A DNA stretch of 64,000 nt from Nemopilema nomurai (lineage: Eukaryota > Cnidaria > Scyphozoa > Rhizostomeae > Rhizostomatidae), in assembly GCA_003864495.1 (NCBI GenBank), contig ML133422.1, positions 1,172,420-1,236,419 on the forward strand, written 5' to 3'. The notes beneath the pieces are model-generated. The model was not told the DNA's origin. It did not search any database and saw nothing but the letters and a program-made list of their open reading frames with translations. The position numbers and the translations under genes are program-made. Below, piece by piece: positions 48,024-60,091 of the stretch. How positions within the stretch are numbered: position 1 is the stretch's first letter; each line of letters opens with the position of its first letter.

Positions 48024-49792
48024 AACTTTGACCAATACCTTGTCCGGTTAATGTAGGGTAGAACTACAACATCATGTTTACAAATATTTATCCAGTGATT
48101 ATCGAGACTGAAATCGCGTTTCTAACACAAGTAAACTTATCGTTCATGGTTTATTAATGGAAACTGGCGTTCGTTCATAAATTGTTAGGGATAAAGCAAA
48201 ATATTATCAATCGAAAAAAACAGGTTGGAAAGTAGCGAGACATTGTTCAAGTCACGTGTTCTTGTCCCAACCAATTACAGGTCTTAGGAAGTGACTTTTT
48301 CGTTAACTTTGATATAGCCATAATCTTTTCGTAGCACCAAGCATGACTCAAGATGCCATTGGCTGAATAGTAAATTTTCAAAATATATCTCATATCCAAA
48401 GTAGTTAAGCTATCTTGTTATAAACTGTTTCAATGAATTAAATAAATGTTCTATATCTCTCTTGCTGTTCATATACGGGAAACTTTTAAATTGATACTCG
48501 CGTTGTAGAATGCCATAAATTTATTGTTAAATATTAATGCATTTTGAATTTCATATTCAGTAAATTTTTCATGTTTAAGGGGAATGAATTCTACTTGCAG
48601 TTGGGAGGTAGTTTCGAATGTAAATTTGCAGTGATAAGTTTTAGCTTTGCTCTGTGAAAATAAGCTTTGTTTTACAAAAAAATAATTTTTAAGCATTGAT
48701 AAAGCTCCTTTTCTTTCATGTTCAAACTACTCAAAATGTCAGTGCTTCTTTTCGGTTGCCTGATTTGCTATAGTTTTTTCTCACAGTTTTCTAATGACAT
48801 CCAAAAGGCCACTACGCTTTAGTCGCTCTTTAAATCCAACTCGTCAATCGCGTTTCGCATTCCGTCTTAATCACGTGCATCCGTCACGCCAACTCTACAA
48901 CAACTCACCTCTGGAGCTCTGGAGCCTTTCTTCCCTGCGCACCCGTTTCTCGATTATCCAAGTATTGAGAATCCGAATCTCGATTTCACTAGTCTAACCT
49001 ATCGTAATGTCAATCAAACTTCGATATCATCCAAACATAAAAAGGATTTATGTATTCACACAAGTTGAGCAGCATTCGTTTTTCACTAGAAATTTTATCT
49101 AGTGCCAACGATATTTGACATTCTTTGGAATCTTCATTTAATTAGGTATAAAAATACAGTTTCAATAGAAGTCGAGGCCACTTTATTGTCGAACCAGAAT
49201 AAGGACTTGGATTTTATCGCTTCTCTGCCGTTATTCTAATAACTTTATAGCCCTTCTTCTTTTGTGAAACCTTGTTTGCATTGAAATACGTTAGCATAAA
49301 AGGTTAGTTCTGACTCCTGGTAAAAAATTCTTGGATCTACGGCCTTTGAAACGAGGCTGATTCAGAAGGAGTCTATCATTGCCAGGCCAAGGTTTTGAGT
49401 CAGATCCTTCTTGCTCCATTACGAGCTTTTTCAATAACCAGTTCCCGAGAGGTTGCAAGTGCTTGAGAAAATACTGCGATATTTGAATGTGAAGGAAAAT
49501 TTATGGTAGTTCTTTTGTTTTAAGAAACAATAAAGCTGTCAAATGGTTCGCTTAAAACGACAATTTAATTACGAATTTGGAAAACCACATGAGGCTGCTA
49601 CAGTTGAATATGATGTCATTGACAACCACTTTATCAGCATGCCTAGAAATATTAGTTTGCTTAGGCCAATCTAGTAAACAGGCTGAAAACTCTACAAAGC
49701 TTTTGATGTATGCATGTAAATGGCTGTTAAACTCCTTTTGAGCTTCAAGATCGTTTTAATCGAGAATTGTCTTCATTAGCCATCTCTCCCGC
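48024..49792. other. Region between the EFHD-like gene and the F5/8C gene
   Basis: About 1.8 kb with the EFHD-like 3'UTR (AATAAA at 48440) and the promoter/5'UTR of the next gene. No coding signal or transposon end is recognised. The last in-frame stop before ATG 49793 is a TAA about 30 bp upstream. Confidence 0.5.
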
Positions 49793-52700
49793 ATGTATGC
49801 TTCTGAGAGATTAGGAGAGTTGCAAGTTCCTTGCTTCAACGATGACAAGCTTCGTATTACAGCTATACCACCACGCAAGCAACCGTGCGTCGATAGTGGA
49901 AACGTTCCATTCCGATTACGCCTGAGCGATGCACATGGCCTGAAAACCCACTTGCGAAACTGTGTAAGTATCATATGGGTTAAAGCTGTAATGTTGATTA
50001 CTATCTAGAGTTTCTGACCACGTGTTCAACTATATCTGTAACTGTCTTCTAATAGTACTCTTTCTGTCGATCATTTATTGTGTTGAGGAATTTTCAAATA
50101 ACCAAAATTGATAGGTTATGAAGATGCAGATTCTAGTTTTTTTAGATTCAATACTGCAGGCTTCCAACTTTTAAAAGTTGACAGCATCCCATTTATTCTT
50201 ATCCTCTTGACTACACACTTCCTTAAACTGAAAAAGAATTATAATTTCTCTCATTATTTCTAATCATTTTTCCAGCCACTTTTAGGCATAACCACAATAT
50301 CAAGTCGGTTTAGCAAGTGCCTTTTAAGAATAGTGTCATTTCTCGTAAAGCAGTTTGTTTTCTAAAACCACTTCAATATTCTCCAAATGCCCTACCCAAT
50401 TTTAGAATTTATTTAACCCTCTCCAAAAGTTGTCCTGCCCCCAGATCAAAGATTCAATGTATTCATATTTAGGATCATAGAGGGTGCAGAGAAATAACCG
50501 ACCCAAGCGAGACTCGAACTCACGACCCTTGGCTTTGTACGCCAAGTGCTCTACCGCTGAGCTATTAGGTCATGCTTTCAAGCCAGCACTCAAGGTCAAG
50601 CCATTTATCCGCACTGTTGAAATCCTGTTGCCTATGACCTTTGTATCCATATTTCCAGGTTAAGAAGCAAGGAGATGATCGTGCCCTTGCGGAGAACGAT
50701 TTCGAGAGGAGGTGGAGGAGCTTCATAACAGAACTAGAAAACGCTGATAAAGAAGCTAGACTCCGACAGCTATCTTTGCAGGCGTCTTTGGGAATCGACC
50801 AGTGCAATGGCAACTTACCCAAGCTAAAGGCCCCGCGACCTATATGGATTCCCGTGCTAGAGCTGTGGCTATCACCAGCAAAGGTAAGACATTGGCTGAT
50901 TGTAGGCAGCCTCGTTGCAGCACAAAGTAGCCTCGTTTTGTCAATAAACCCTTTAGGTAGCCTCTTGTGATGGTCTTTTCCTGCCATTTACTGGAACGTA
51001 TTTGAATGGAGGTATAGTAGTTTAATTTAAAATGGAGTTAGTACTGCACTAATCGCGGAGCTTTTTGTCAATCGGAAACACCATGGCCAAACTTTTTAGC
51101 CAGGAGCGCTTAATAATACATAAGTTTTAGACAGAAACTTTTGCATCATGCTAATTCTTATTCTTAATCTCCATTAAAAGGCCCTGATCTTCGAGAAGTA
51201 CTGGGGGAAGCTGATACTCGGTCATCGAATATTCAGTTCAGTGAGTAAAATTTGTCAAGCCATAGTACGTCTAAGTCTGTTATTGAACGGAACGCTCCAT
51301 CACAGCGGTCTCTCAATGAAGGCTCCATCACAGTTGTCTCTCAATAAACTGTACTCTGCCTTTCAAAAGCCCAAGCCTCAAGCTTCTTCAAAACAGTTAG
51401 ATAAACCTGATCTGCATTGGAGTACTACTCAGGCTTAACCATGCCTTTCAATTCGTAGCATAGGCTTTGGTCCGCTTGAATGTGGACGTTAACCCTTAAC
51501 CTCTCGGCTGCATAATCCGAACACCCTTAGGCTAATTTGCATAAAATCAACAGGGCGAAGATTCGAATAATTTAAGCTAATCAGAAGATTACCCCGCGTT
51601 GTCAGTCTGTGGCCCTTGTGGAGAAGCCCAACTACATACGGACGATGAATGCTAAATACAAATGGACTAATGTTGCAGGCTTGAGGCATTTTGTTTTCAT
51701 TTTCTTTCTTGCTTTGAAGAATAGTGTTCCTTAGTAGTGAAAGACAGATTGGCTACAACAATCCAAAAGGATATATCATTGCTAAACCTAAACACGGCTC
51801 TACTTTAATTTACCATTTTACATGATTTACATGACCTTATTTTCTATTTTAAGGATCCAGCTCCTCATATACCAAGATGTACTCACTATAAGCTCAAAGG
51901 CCTTACACAGGAAAAAAGAGACGAGTTGATGAGAAAGGTATTTCAAAGTATTGTTTGAAGTCTCCTGTTTTTAAGCCTCTTACAAGCTGTATTTCTGAGA
52001 GTTGTCGCCCTATTAAATTATGGGGTGCAGATGTTGACTTAGTGGCGTATGTTGCCTTTTCAACTGCACCATCCCTCTGGCATCAGAAGCTCGTGCTTCA
52101 CCCAAAGGCTGCTTGTAACAATTATGTTAGAGCCAAACGGCACCCCAAAGCTGGCCGTTTCATTATGAGGATCATTCCACTTTTTGATACTTCCAAACAC
52201 ATAAAGTTTGTTTTCGTTTTCTTTAGAATGCATTAGACGCCCAAACAAGGTTGAAAAGGCTACGGGACAATTGTAGAATGCAGGAATTGCGCGAAATCGA
52301 GGAAATCAATTCAAAGCTAGCTGCCTTCAAACAGTCAGTCCGAAACTGGCGAGCTAGAGGTAATAAAATCATCCGATTTTTTTCAAAACTTCAAGCCATC
52401 CACCTTCCTTTTTTACCAGTTATGCTCAAGACAATTCACAACTTAAAGCATACAGCGTGTCGGAGAATAAGACATCCATCTTTATTTCTTATTGAAAGTC
52501 TTAATGTGGCAACCTGTTTAATGTAACAAGTCTTGATAGCGCTATCCCTCAACATTAGCATTTACGCCCACTGTTGTGTTTAGGTCAATCAGAGCACCGC
52601 GAGGCAGGTCAAAGCAACAACCAACCACAGCGAGAGCGCCTTCCAAACAGGCCTCACAAAGACAAAAACGTCACGAGAGGTTTTCATAAAAAAGAAGAAG

Positions 52701-55700
52701 GACCATTCTCTCGCTCGCATCACGCTGGAACCCCAACAAATTCAATCGACGGTTTGCAATCTCCAAGCAATATTGACAATGATCAATTTAAAGGACACGT
52801 CAATATGGGGGCAGACAAGCTAAACGAAGAGGCCCAGTTACCTGAGGTAAGACATTTTGCAGCTGATATATCTAGCCATGTAGTTACTCATAAGTTTGCC
52901 ATTTAAATCAGAGCCCGATGGGTCAGCTGAAGCGGGAATCACCATGGGGAATCACCTAGTTGCATTCGCTGATGGGGCAGCATAGCTCGCTTTTTCTAGA
53001 TACCCTGCAACCCGCTGACCCCGCCCTTTAATTCCGCTAATAATGCCCCATGCAAGCAATGCAAAGCGCTACATCTCCCTGCATCTAACTGCTTGAATTT
53101 TTCTCAGAACCTAGACGAGGGAGCCAGCTCTATTGGTGAAGACAACCCTCGAGAACTTACCCCAGTTGAGCTACCCGACTGGGTGCGTGATTTCGTCGAC
53201 AAGAAACGCAAGGCCCAGATCGACTTAGATGCAGCCAGGCAGATGCCACAGGAAGGCATGCCAGTGCCAGTCTGGGTCGAATGCGTGGATGAGAATGGTA
53301 ACGTCATCATTACTCCTGCGCAGGTCAGTGAGGCTCCGCATGGGGAGGCGAGATGCTTGGATAATACAGGTGCGCGTTTTGTAATAACACTGCTTCCTCT
53401 GGCACACTAGTAAGACGTTGAAGAGGCACCGCCCCTTCCTGTATAAATGGAAAGGGAGCAGTGTTGATGGACGTCTAACAACTTCAAACATGCAGTATAA
53501 AGCTCTGTAGAGGAAAGCACGGAAAACAATAGCTTTTTAAACACGATACGATTTTGGTCATAGAATCTTTCCTCGACTCGATTTTTTAACATTTATTTTC
53601 TAATTTCACTTTCAATTACTTTCACGCCAATTATACAAAATGCACAGATCCTTGTGTGTCTAAAAGGATATAGGATGGATAATGTGATGGCCCTTGTTGA
53701 AATGTATCAAAAGGATGCGGCATCAACTCTGCCAAGTTTCTGAGCCGTATACACGATTGGTCTTCAGAGCATTGTAGTTCAATGGCACACATATCAGTAG
53801 TGTGTAGGCTTTTATTATGAACTAGGATAGATTTTACAGATTTTTGTTTCTTTGAAACTCGTCAGCATCTCTAATGGAAAGACAAGCACCACGTCCAGTC
53901 GGAATGGAGAGCAGAGAAATACCCAACGGGCTGATTACAGCATCGTCTGAGCAGGGACCGTACCACCGAGCACACCAAGCGCGTCTGAACAATAGATCCA
54001 GAGGGAAGGACATTGGAGCTTGGTGTCCAAAGAACCATGATAATACTCAGTGGTTGCAAATTGACATGGGGACGCAGAGGAACGTACAGCAAATAGCAAC
54101 ACAGGTCTGTGCTGAATAAAGATTACCCCCTTCCCGCCTTCATTGTTTAGTGGCATTTTGCTATGATTGAGATGTGCCCAGTGTACTCTTTTTGAAATGA
54201 AAAAAACTGTCAAAAAAGACAAAACTTGTAAAACATCGCATCAGGCTTCTAGATTATTTACGTACGCTTTACGAGTACCTGCCGCTCCAAGAAGGAAGCA
54301 AGGGCATAATTGTCCAGATTCCCATCAGAAAGAAGCCCTATGAAGGTGCAATAATTACAGTTTTATAAAGGTGCAATAATTACAGAAATTAATATTGTCT
54401 TGCATCGGTTTTGATTTCGGAAGCCTTCACATATTAGCTGGTTATCGTTCAATAGCGTCCTAAAAACGGTAACTAGATCAAGGTCTAATTCAAGTAGGAT
54501 CATTCTAAAATCGTCAATATTGATATTTGTAACGTCACTATGACGTCACTCAGATTCGTAAAGCGTGGTTCTGTGTTCCATTCAGGGCATGCCACAGTCA
54601 TCAGTAAGACGTCCAAAGGACAGGCGATGGGTCGAGTCATTTGTCCTTTCATTCAGTGATGATGGATTGAGATGGAGATACTACAAAGACCAGAACAATA
54701 ACCCTAAGGTGATGTTACTCATCTTAGCAATGTCGTATTCTTTTGCAATTAATCTGCCCTTCATTGATACCAATTCTACGGTTTACGCAAATCGAAATAA
54801 AAGCCGACAATATATCTTTGACAATGCCTTGATTCATAGGTTCAGCCAAAAAGTAGACCGACCAAAGTTGCTTGAATTGGTCAGAGCTAAAATTTCCTTG
54901 GATGATGTTTCATGTTGTAAAAAATGTAAAGCTTGGTTCTGAAAACCTTAGTATAGGGCAAAATTTAAAAGGAAACTGTTCTTTACTGACAGTCCTTGCA
55001 GAAAGAGACTGTTCAAAACAATCCAAATAATAAATATGTACAAGAGAAAGATTTCACCAAAATGTGCCCTATTGGTATAGCATGATCAATGAAATGTTTT
55101 TTAAATGATGATATTATATAGAATGACTGACATTTACTAAGGACGTCTTGGTGTGAACATGCCATGATAAGGCTTACATGACATAATATTTCTAGATTCT
55201 GCCAGTTTGATAATCAATATTAATGTTCAGCATAAAATACAAATTCTGTGTTCATTGACATTTTACAGATCTTCATTGGAAACAGCGATTTATATAATAC
55301 AGCCAAAAACTCATTCATCGAGGGAATCAAAACACGGTATTTGCGAATTCACCCTACATCTTGGAATACAGGAATCGCTCTTCGAGTCGAGATTTACGTG
55401 GAGAGAGAAAGCAAAGGTATTAAGCAAAAAATTTGTTGAGCACTCTTGAACTTTGATTTCTCATGTGTATTTCTCATAAATACGATTACTGATGACACGA
55501 TGGCGTCAGCAAGTGCTCTTACATGTTTCTTCTAGAAAAAAATGACGCAACTGATGACGTATCTGTCAGCGAAGATGTCGTCCCGTGCCACAATTCAGAG
55601 AGAGCTAGCACTTGCAGTGAAAGTAACTTCAGTGAAGAAGAAAGTGATTCGGCTTCTGAGTACATTTTCCATGGTATGAGCTCTGCTCTTAGTTACATAT

Positions 55701-58700
55701 ATAAACATTTAGTTTAGATCACGTGCGCACGTTAACAAGACGAAAGAATAGCTATTTACTCACTACTTAAACTGTTTTTACAAAGGTAAAAATAGAAGGA
55801 ACCTGATGTAAATCTATCATTTTTCCTATATACTTAATTTTGCAATTATTAATTAGAGACAAATTTCAATCAAAGCAAGCCGTTTGGTCAATTCGGCATA
55901 GGGTGATGTCGCATTGACAAACTTAGGCCAAGATGAGCATGAAATGCATATTATGTATAGAGGGGATAATGAGGAGCCTCGATTTGATAGTTTCGAACTT
56001 CGTCATGCTTCATTTTGCGCAGTTTTAAGGATCTCCAAAATGAGTCAATCTCCGATATAATTTGTCCAGGAATGTATTACACCTTCAGCAGTATTTTCAA
56101 ACCTTTATACATTAAGGCCAGAGAGTTCTTCAGGCTGGATATTTAAACATTTTTGGTTCTTAATGTTATATCCGAGGATTTCGTCTTTTGCCTTGCATTA
56201 TTCTTTTGTTCAGTTTTTAGTAATCGTCAATGTTATTTGAATTGTAATGCAAAATTAAAAAACTCAAGTTAAGATAATTGTCTCACTCAGATGACCTCAC
56301 GGATGAAGAAAATAATATTGATGCCGGAGAAGAAGAGCATTCGTCGTCAAATTTCTTGCGTGTTACAGCAGAGGTATGGCTAAACTAGATAAGAATTATT
56401 TTCCAATTGATATGACACCATTACTGCAAAGCGAGAAGTAATTATGATTTTATGGAAGGTGAACATCATCAGCAGGCAAATTGAACAAGCTCCAAAGGAG
56501 ACAAAGAGTCCCTCGAATATTATTGCCCCTCTACCCTGGAGATAATGGTCAACGATCCACTGTCACTCTGCAGAAAAGAACTAACAGGGCTCTCTCTAAT
56601 GCAGCATGTTGGTGTCCAGCAAAGCAGGGCCCCCTCTAAATTGCAAATTTATCAATTGCGAATTCATCCTATGCAGTTCACAAAGACCCACCTCAACTGA
56701 AATTTTTAGGTCCTCCTTCCTTTGATTGCCATTTCAGAGTTGATTTGTTTACCATTAGATTCTTACTCTTTTGTCATGCTACTTATCTTCATTGCAGTCT
56801 GCTGCTAACATAGGCAGATTTTCTGAAGCTTCAAGACTCCAGAGTGTAGCTAGTGGTGGAGTGTGCACACCAATGAGTCGAGAATCAAAGCAACTGCCCC
56901 CGGTCCAGGCGAAAAGCACAGAAGGTAATTTAGGTGAAAGTATTTGTAGACAGAAATCTAAAGGGGGGTTGCCTCTATAGCCTAATATTGTTTTTACGTC
57001 TTTACGTGTGTTGACCTATGCCGTTAAGATAGGGTGCTTTTAATGTATGATTGATTTCAATACACTGCTGTTTTAGAAGATTTATTTGGTAATGTTATAT
57101 GCTATTTAATGAATTGGTTATTCTAGAGGGATCTGGATCGAGCCTAGAGAATGCCTCAGAATCGTGCAAACCAGCCACCGGGCCAAAGCGTAGATTTGAA
57201 GAACTGCAAAACCAGCATAAAGCAGGAGAAAAGAAAAGGGTTACATTCCGTTCAATCGTGGGGCGATTGATGTCAATACCAGATGTCAGCACAGGCATAA
57301 CTTTAGATGCCAACGAGGAGAGAGGTAGTTCATAAATTGCATTAATAGACAAATTTTGTAGGCAGAGGCTACAAAAGAAACATTCCTACACTTTTGAGAA
57401 TTCAGAGATAAGGAACAGATTTCATTCTGTTTGCTTTACCAGTACGTTACAGAAAACATCCCAAGTGATGGAAAAGTTGTGGCATATTTCTATTAGTTTC
57501 GATGACCTTTTCCTGACCGCATATTGCTATGCTTTGTGGCTCTGTCAAGAAGCTGCCTCATTTCTGCTAGGATGAATCAGTCTTGCCGTTTTTTCAAGAA
57601 ATTAAACTGAATGGACGAGTTTGTTGACAGATTTTTTCAAAGCAGCCTCTAAGAGCAATCATTTTGAGATATGAAGATGTGAACAATTTCCATCTAAAAA
57701 TTATGATTCTTTATGCTTGAAGTCTAAACTTCTTTTACTAGGTGATCATTATTACCATTTAATTACCAATTTAAAATTGTCTACTATTTTATTGGATATT
57801 TCTTGTTTCTGATGATTAGTCTTCATTTTCGATAGATGATTTCCTCTCCAAGTATTGCATACTAAAGGAGAGTCAGAAGATATTGTTCGCCAGAGTCTTT
57901 CAAAAGGTATGTTGCATTGACGTATAGTCATCACAAGATCTGTCTACATTGTCCTTTTTGCAGCTACAGGTGTTCAGTTCCTATCAAATGAAATTAAGTC
58001 AAAAGGCACATAAAAAATGTTTGGCAGTTCCCGCACTTTTTTAAGCAACTTTACACTGCGTCAAATAGCATAAGTGCAAATTGCATAAGGTAAGTAATAA
58101 TCGAATTTTACAAGTTGAGCTGCAAGGCTCTTCTGATTTCTACAAATCAGAGTGTTTCTACTGTAATGCGATTGATTTCTACTGTAACACGATTTAACCA
58201 TATTTAAGTACTTTATCTTCCGATAGACTGCCTTACTTTGGTCATAGTCTATCTATTTTGTCTGCTTTTGGCATTTCCGACATTTGCACAGCCTGAGCAG
58301 CGTCGGACGAAAAGTATATAAACCGCTGTTAGTTGCAATTGTGATGTTCCTAAATTCTTAACGTTTTTGAATTTTCTTAAGTTTTTGATTGAGAGGAAAG
58401 GTACGATAATAAAAATAGTGTCTAATCACAATAGCTGGATGATGATATCTAAGTATAATTTTTCATATAACAAACGGGGTCTCTTAAAATTCTTGGCCCT
58501 AAAAACAGTGACCGAAAACATTAATTCTTCATTAATTCTTTTTAAACATCAAGATTTAGATCACCTTGAAATGAGGCGTTATTTTATTACTGTATTGTGT
58601 CCGTACACTACAATCCTCCAGCTGACTCTCTTTCCCAATAGCTGGATGATGACGACGATGGACTTATAAAAAAAGACCAACTTATGGGAGGCCTTGCAGC

Positions 58701-60091
58701 CCTGAACTTGAATTCTATCAGAGATGCTGAGATGGCTTACATCATGGAGGTAGGCAGGGCGAGTCATGCCTGCTCCTTGTCTCTTACATAAATTCATGCT
58801 CTAGACTGGACTATGATTTTGTGGTTATAATTAAAAATTGATGCTTTAATATTATGTGGTTGTGTTAATTAATACCTTGTCTGCTTGCATTGTCGTTTGC
58901 ATTGTGACGTCAAGGTCATGTTTTTTCTAAAGATAATTTTGACTACCGTCATTACAGCTGCGTATTGGCAACCGTAAAGAATTAATTGCTCCAAACGTAA
59001 AGGCCAGAAGAGCAATGTCTTTGAGCTAGTGCTAATTGATTCGAAGGTTTTTATTCAACTGTTGATTAATCAAAAGAAGATTGGTCTTGTTCCTTTGAAC
59101 TGTAGTACAAGGTCTTGATGCCACCTTCTCGATTCTACCCTCACTGCCATGTTCGAAATTGATTTAGTAAGAAAGTCAGAAAAACTTTGATTTATATTTC
59201 TGCAACCCCTTGTTATCATCGCTCCATCCTCCAGCTCATTGATGTTTTCGAAGAAAAAATCGAAGGGGGGATTGATCAGAAAACGTTCAACATTATCGCT
59301 GCCTTTGCAGATAGGCTCAAGCGTGTTGAGTAAGTTGCTAAATCCATCTTCAAATTTTCAAAACGATTCTTTTTGAATCTGAAATTCATGTTAGATACAT
59401 TTTCATTTTCTCTGTACCTCTTTTTATCAAAATTTGCCCCTCTTACGTCTTTGCTTTCACCAGAGACCCTGAAACTTTGATAATCATAAAGCTAATATTA
59501 GAGATAAAGCCCAAATTTGCCTTTTTTGCAATTCGTCGCTGTTATTTTCTCTATTTATTCACCAAAGCATTAGGACAGATTGAAGTCAAGCTACCTGGAA
59601 AAAAGTATACATAATCGCAGATATGCCACGAGGGTATATAGAGCCATGGCTTTCTCACCCTCACACCCCACACCCCAAGCAACAGAGAGTTTAGGTACCA
59701 TCAATATACCTGAAGCCATCGAGGCCTTTTTAACATAAAGACATGTCTTGGAACTTTACTGCTAGTCAGTCTCCTAGTGTCCTTTACGCCGCTATTCTTC
59801 TATCGTAGCTCGTTCACAAGAGGGATCATTGGCGATACGAGCTTTGCCAACTTGTACTTACACGCGCACAAAACGCGGGATTTGTTCGAGAAGATGCTCG
59901 ATAAAGGCGAAACAACTATAAGCGGTGAACAATTCCTGATCGAACTCGAGGCTGGTGGCATCAAAACCGAGTCTCAAAGACTTGTGCGTACATACACTGA
60001 TCAGAAGAAACATTTGGATTTCCTTGATTTCGCGATCTACTTTCCGCTATTTCTACATACACATGAACAAATTATGTCAACACCGTTGTAG
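49793..60091 (+). CDS. F5/8C (discoidin) domain protein with coiled coils and EF-hand module
   Basis: Eighteen exons: 49793-49963, 50659-50883, 51181-51240, 51854-51937, 52227-52359, 52584-52846, 53108-53369, 53866-54104, 54586-54708, 55269-55416, 55536-55673, 56291-56373, 56798-56924, 57127-57324, 57836-57906, 58642-58749, 59235-59329, 59809-60091. Phases agree throughout, giving 936 aa. Residues 1-310 are charged, with coiled-coil segments (RLKRLRDNCRMQELREIEE). Residues about 410-565 are an F5/8C domain: PVGMES, ITASS, GAWCPK, QWLQIDMG, FVLSFSDDG, TRYLRIHPTSW, IALRVEIY. An acidic Ser-rich linker follows, then KKRVTF (RVxF, PP1-docking type, 723-726), an EF-hand loop DDDDDGLIKKDQ (777-788) and degenerate EF-like helices to the end. 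No signal peptide or membrane segment is seen, so a cytosolic or ciliary site is inferred. I do not know the function. Exon 7 uses the donor at 53370, because the earlier GTCAGT would shift the frame. Confidence 0.85.
50499..50571 (-). tRNA. tRNA-like gene with an enlarged anticodon arm
   Basis: Read on the minus strand it has a 7-bp acceptor (GACCTAA/TTGGGTC), a perfect D-arm (GCTC..GAGC), a T-arm GTGAG-TTCGAGT-CTCGC and good A and B boxes; 73 nt without CCA. The anticodon arm is 19 nt instead of 17, a 6-bp stem CTTGGC/GCCAAG around loop GTACAAA. With U33 at the T, the anticodon would be ACA (Cys UGU), not a usual tRNA. The body resembles tRNA-Thr. It lies antisense in intron 1 of the F5/8C gene. 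It may be a variant tRNA, a pseudogene or a SINE head. Confidence 0.6.
58429..58652. repeat. 17-bp direct repeat at the exon 16 acceptor of the F5/8C gene
   Basis: CAATAGCTGGATGATGA occurs at 58429-58445 and again at 58636-58652, where it forms the acceptor and first codons of exon 16. The upstream copy has the same AG followed by CTGGATGATGATATCTAA, so splicing there would give a stop after five codons. It could act as a decoy acceptor. Confidence 0.7.
58958..59029 (+). CDS. Possible alternative terminal exon of the F5/8C gene
   Basis: ACCGTCATTACAG (to 58957) precedes 23 in-frame codons (LRIGNRKELIAPNVKARRAM...) ending at TAG 59027-59029. It has the same phase as exon 17 (59235), so splicing from exon 16 would give a protein about 100 residues shorter, without the last EF-like helices. 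The basic sequence is plausible but not recognised. Confidence 0.4.
   Translation: MRIGNRKELIAPNVKARRAMSLS

Noticed and set aside
50565..50987. 140-codon minus-strand frame
   Set aside because: It is the antisense shadow of exon 2 of the F5/8C gene and overlaps the tRNA-like gene.
53108..53323. Shorter exon 7 of the F5/8C gene ending at CAG|GTCAGT
   Set aside because: It would put a stop three codons into exon 8; the donor at 53370 keeps the frame and joins the F5/8C domain correctly.
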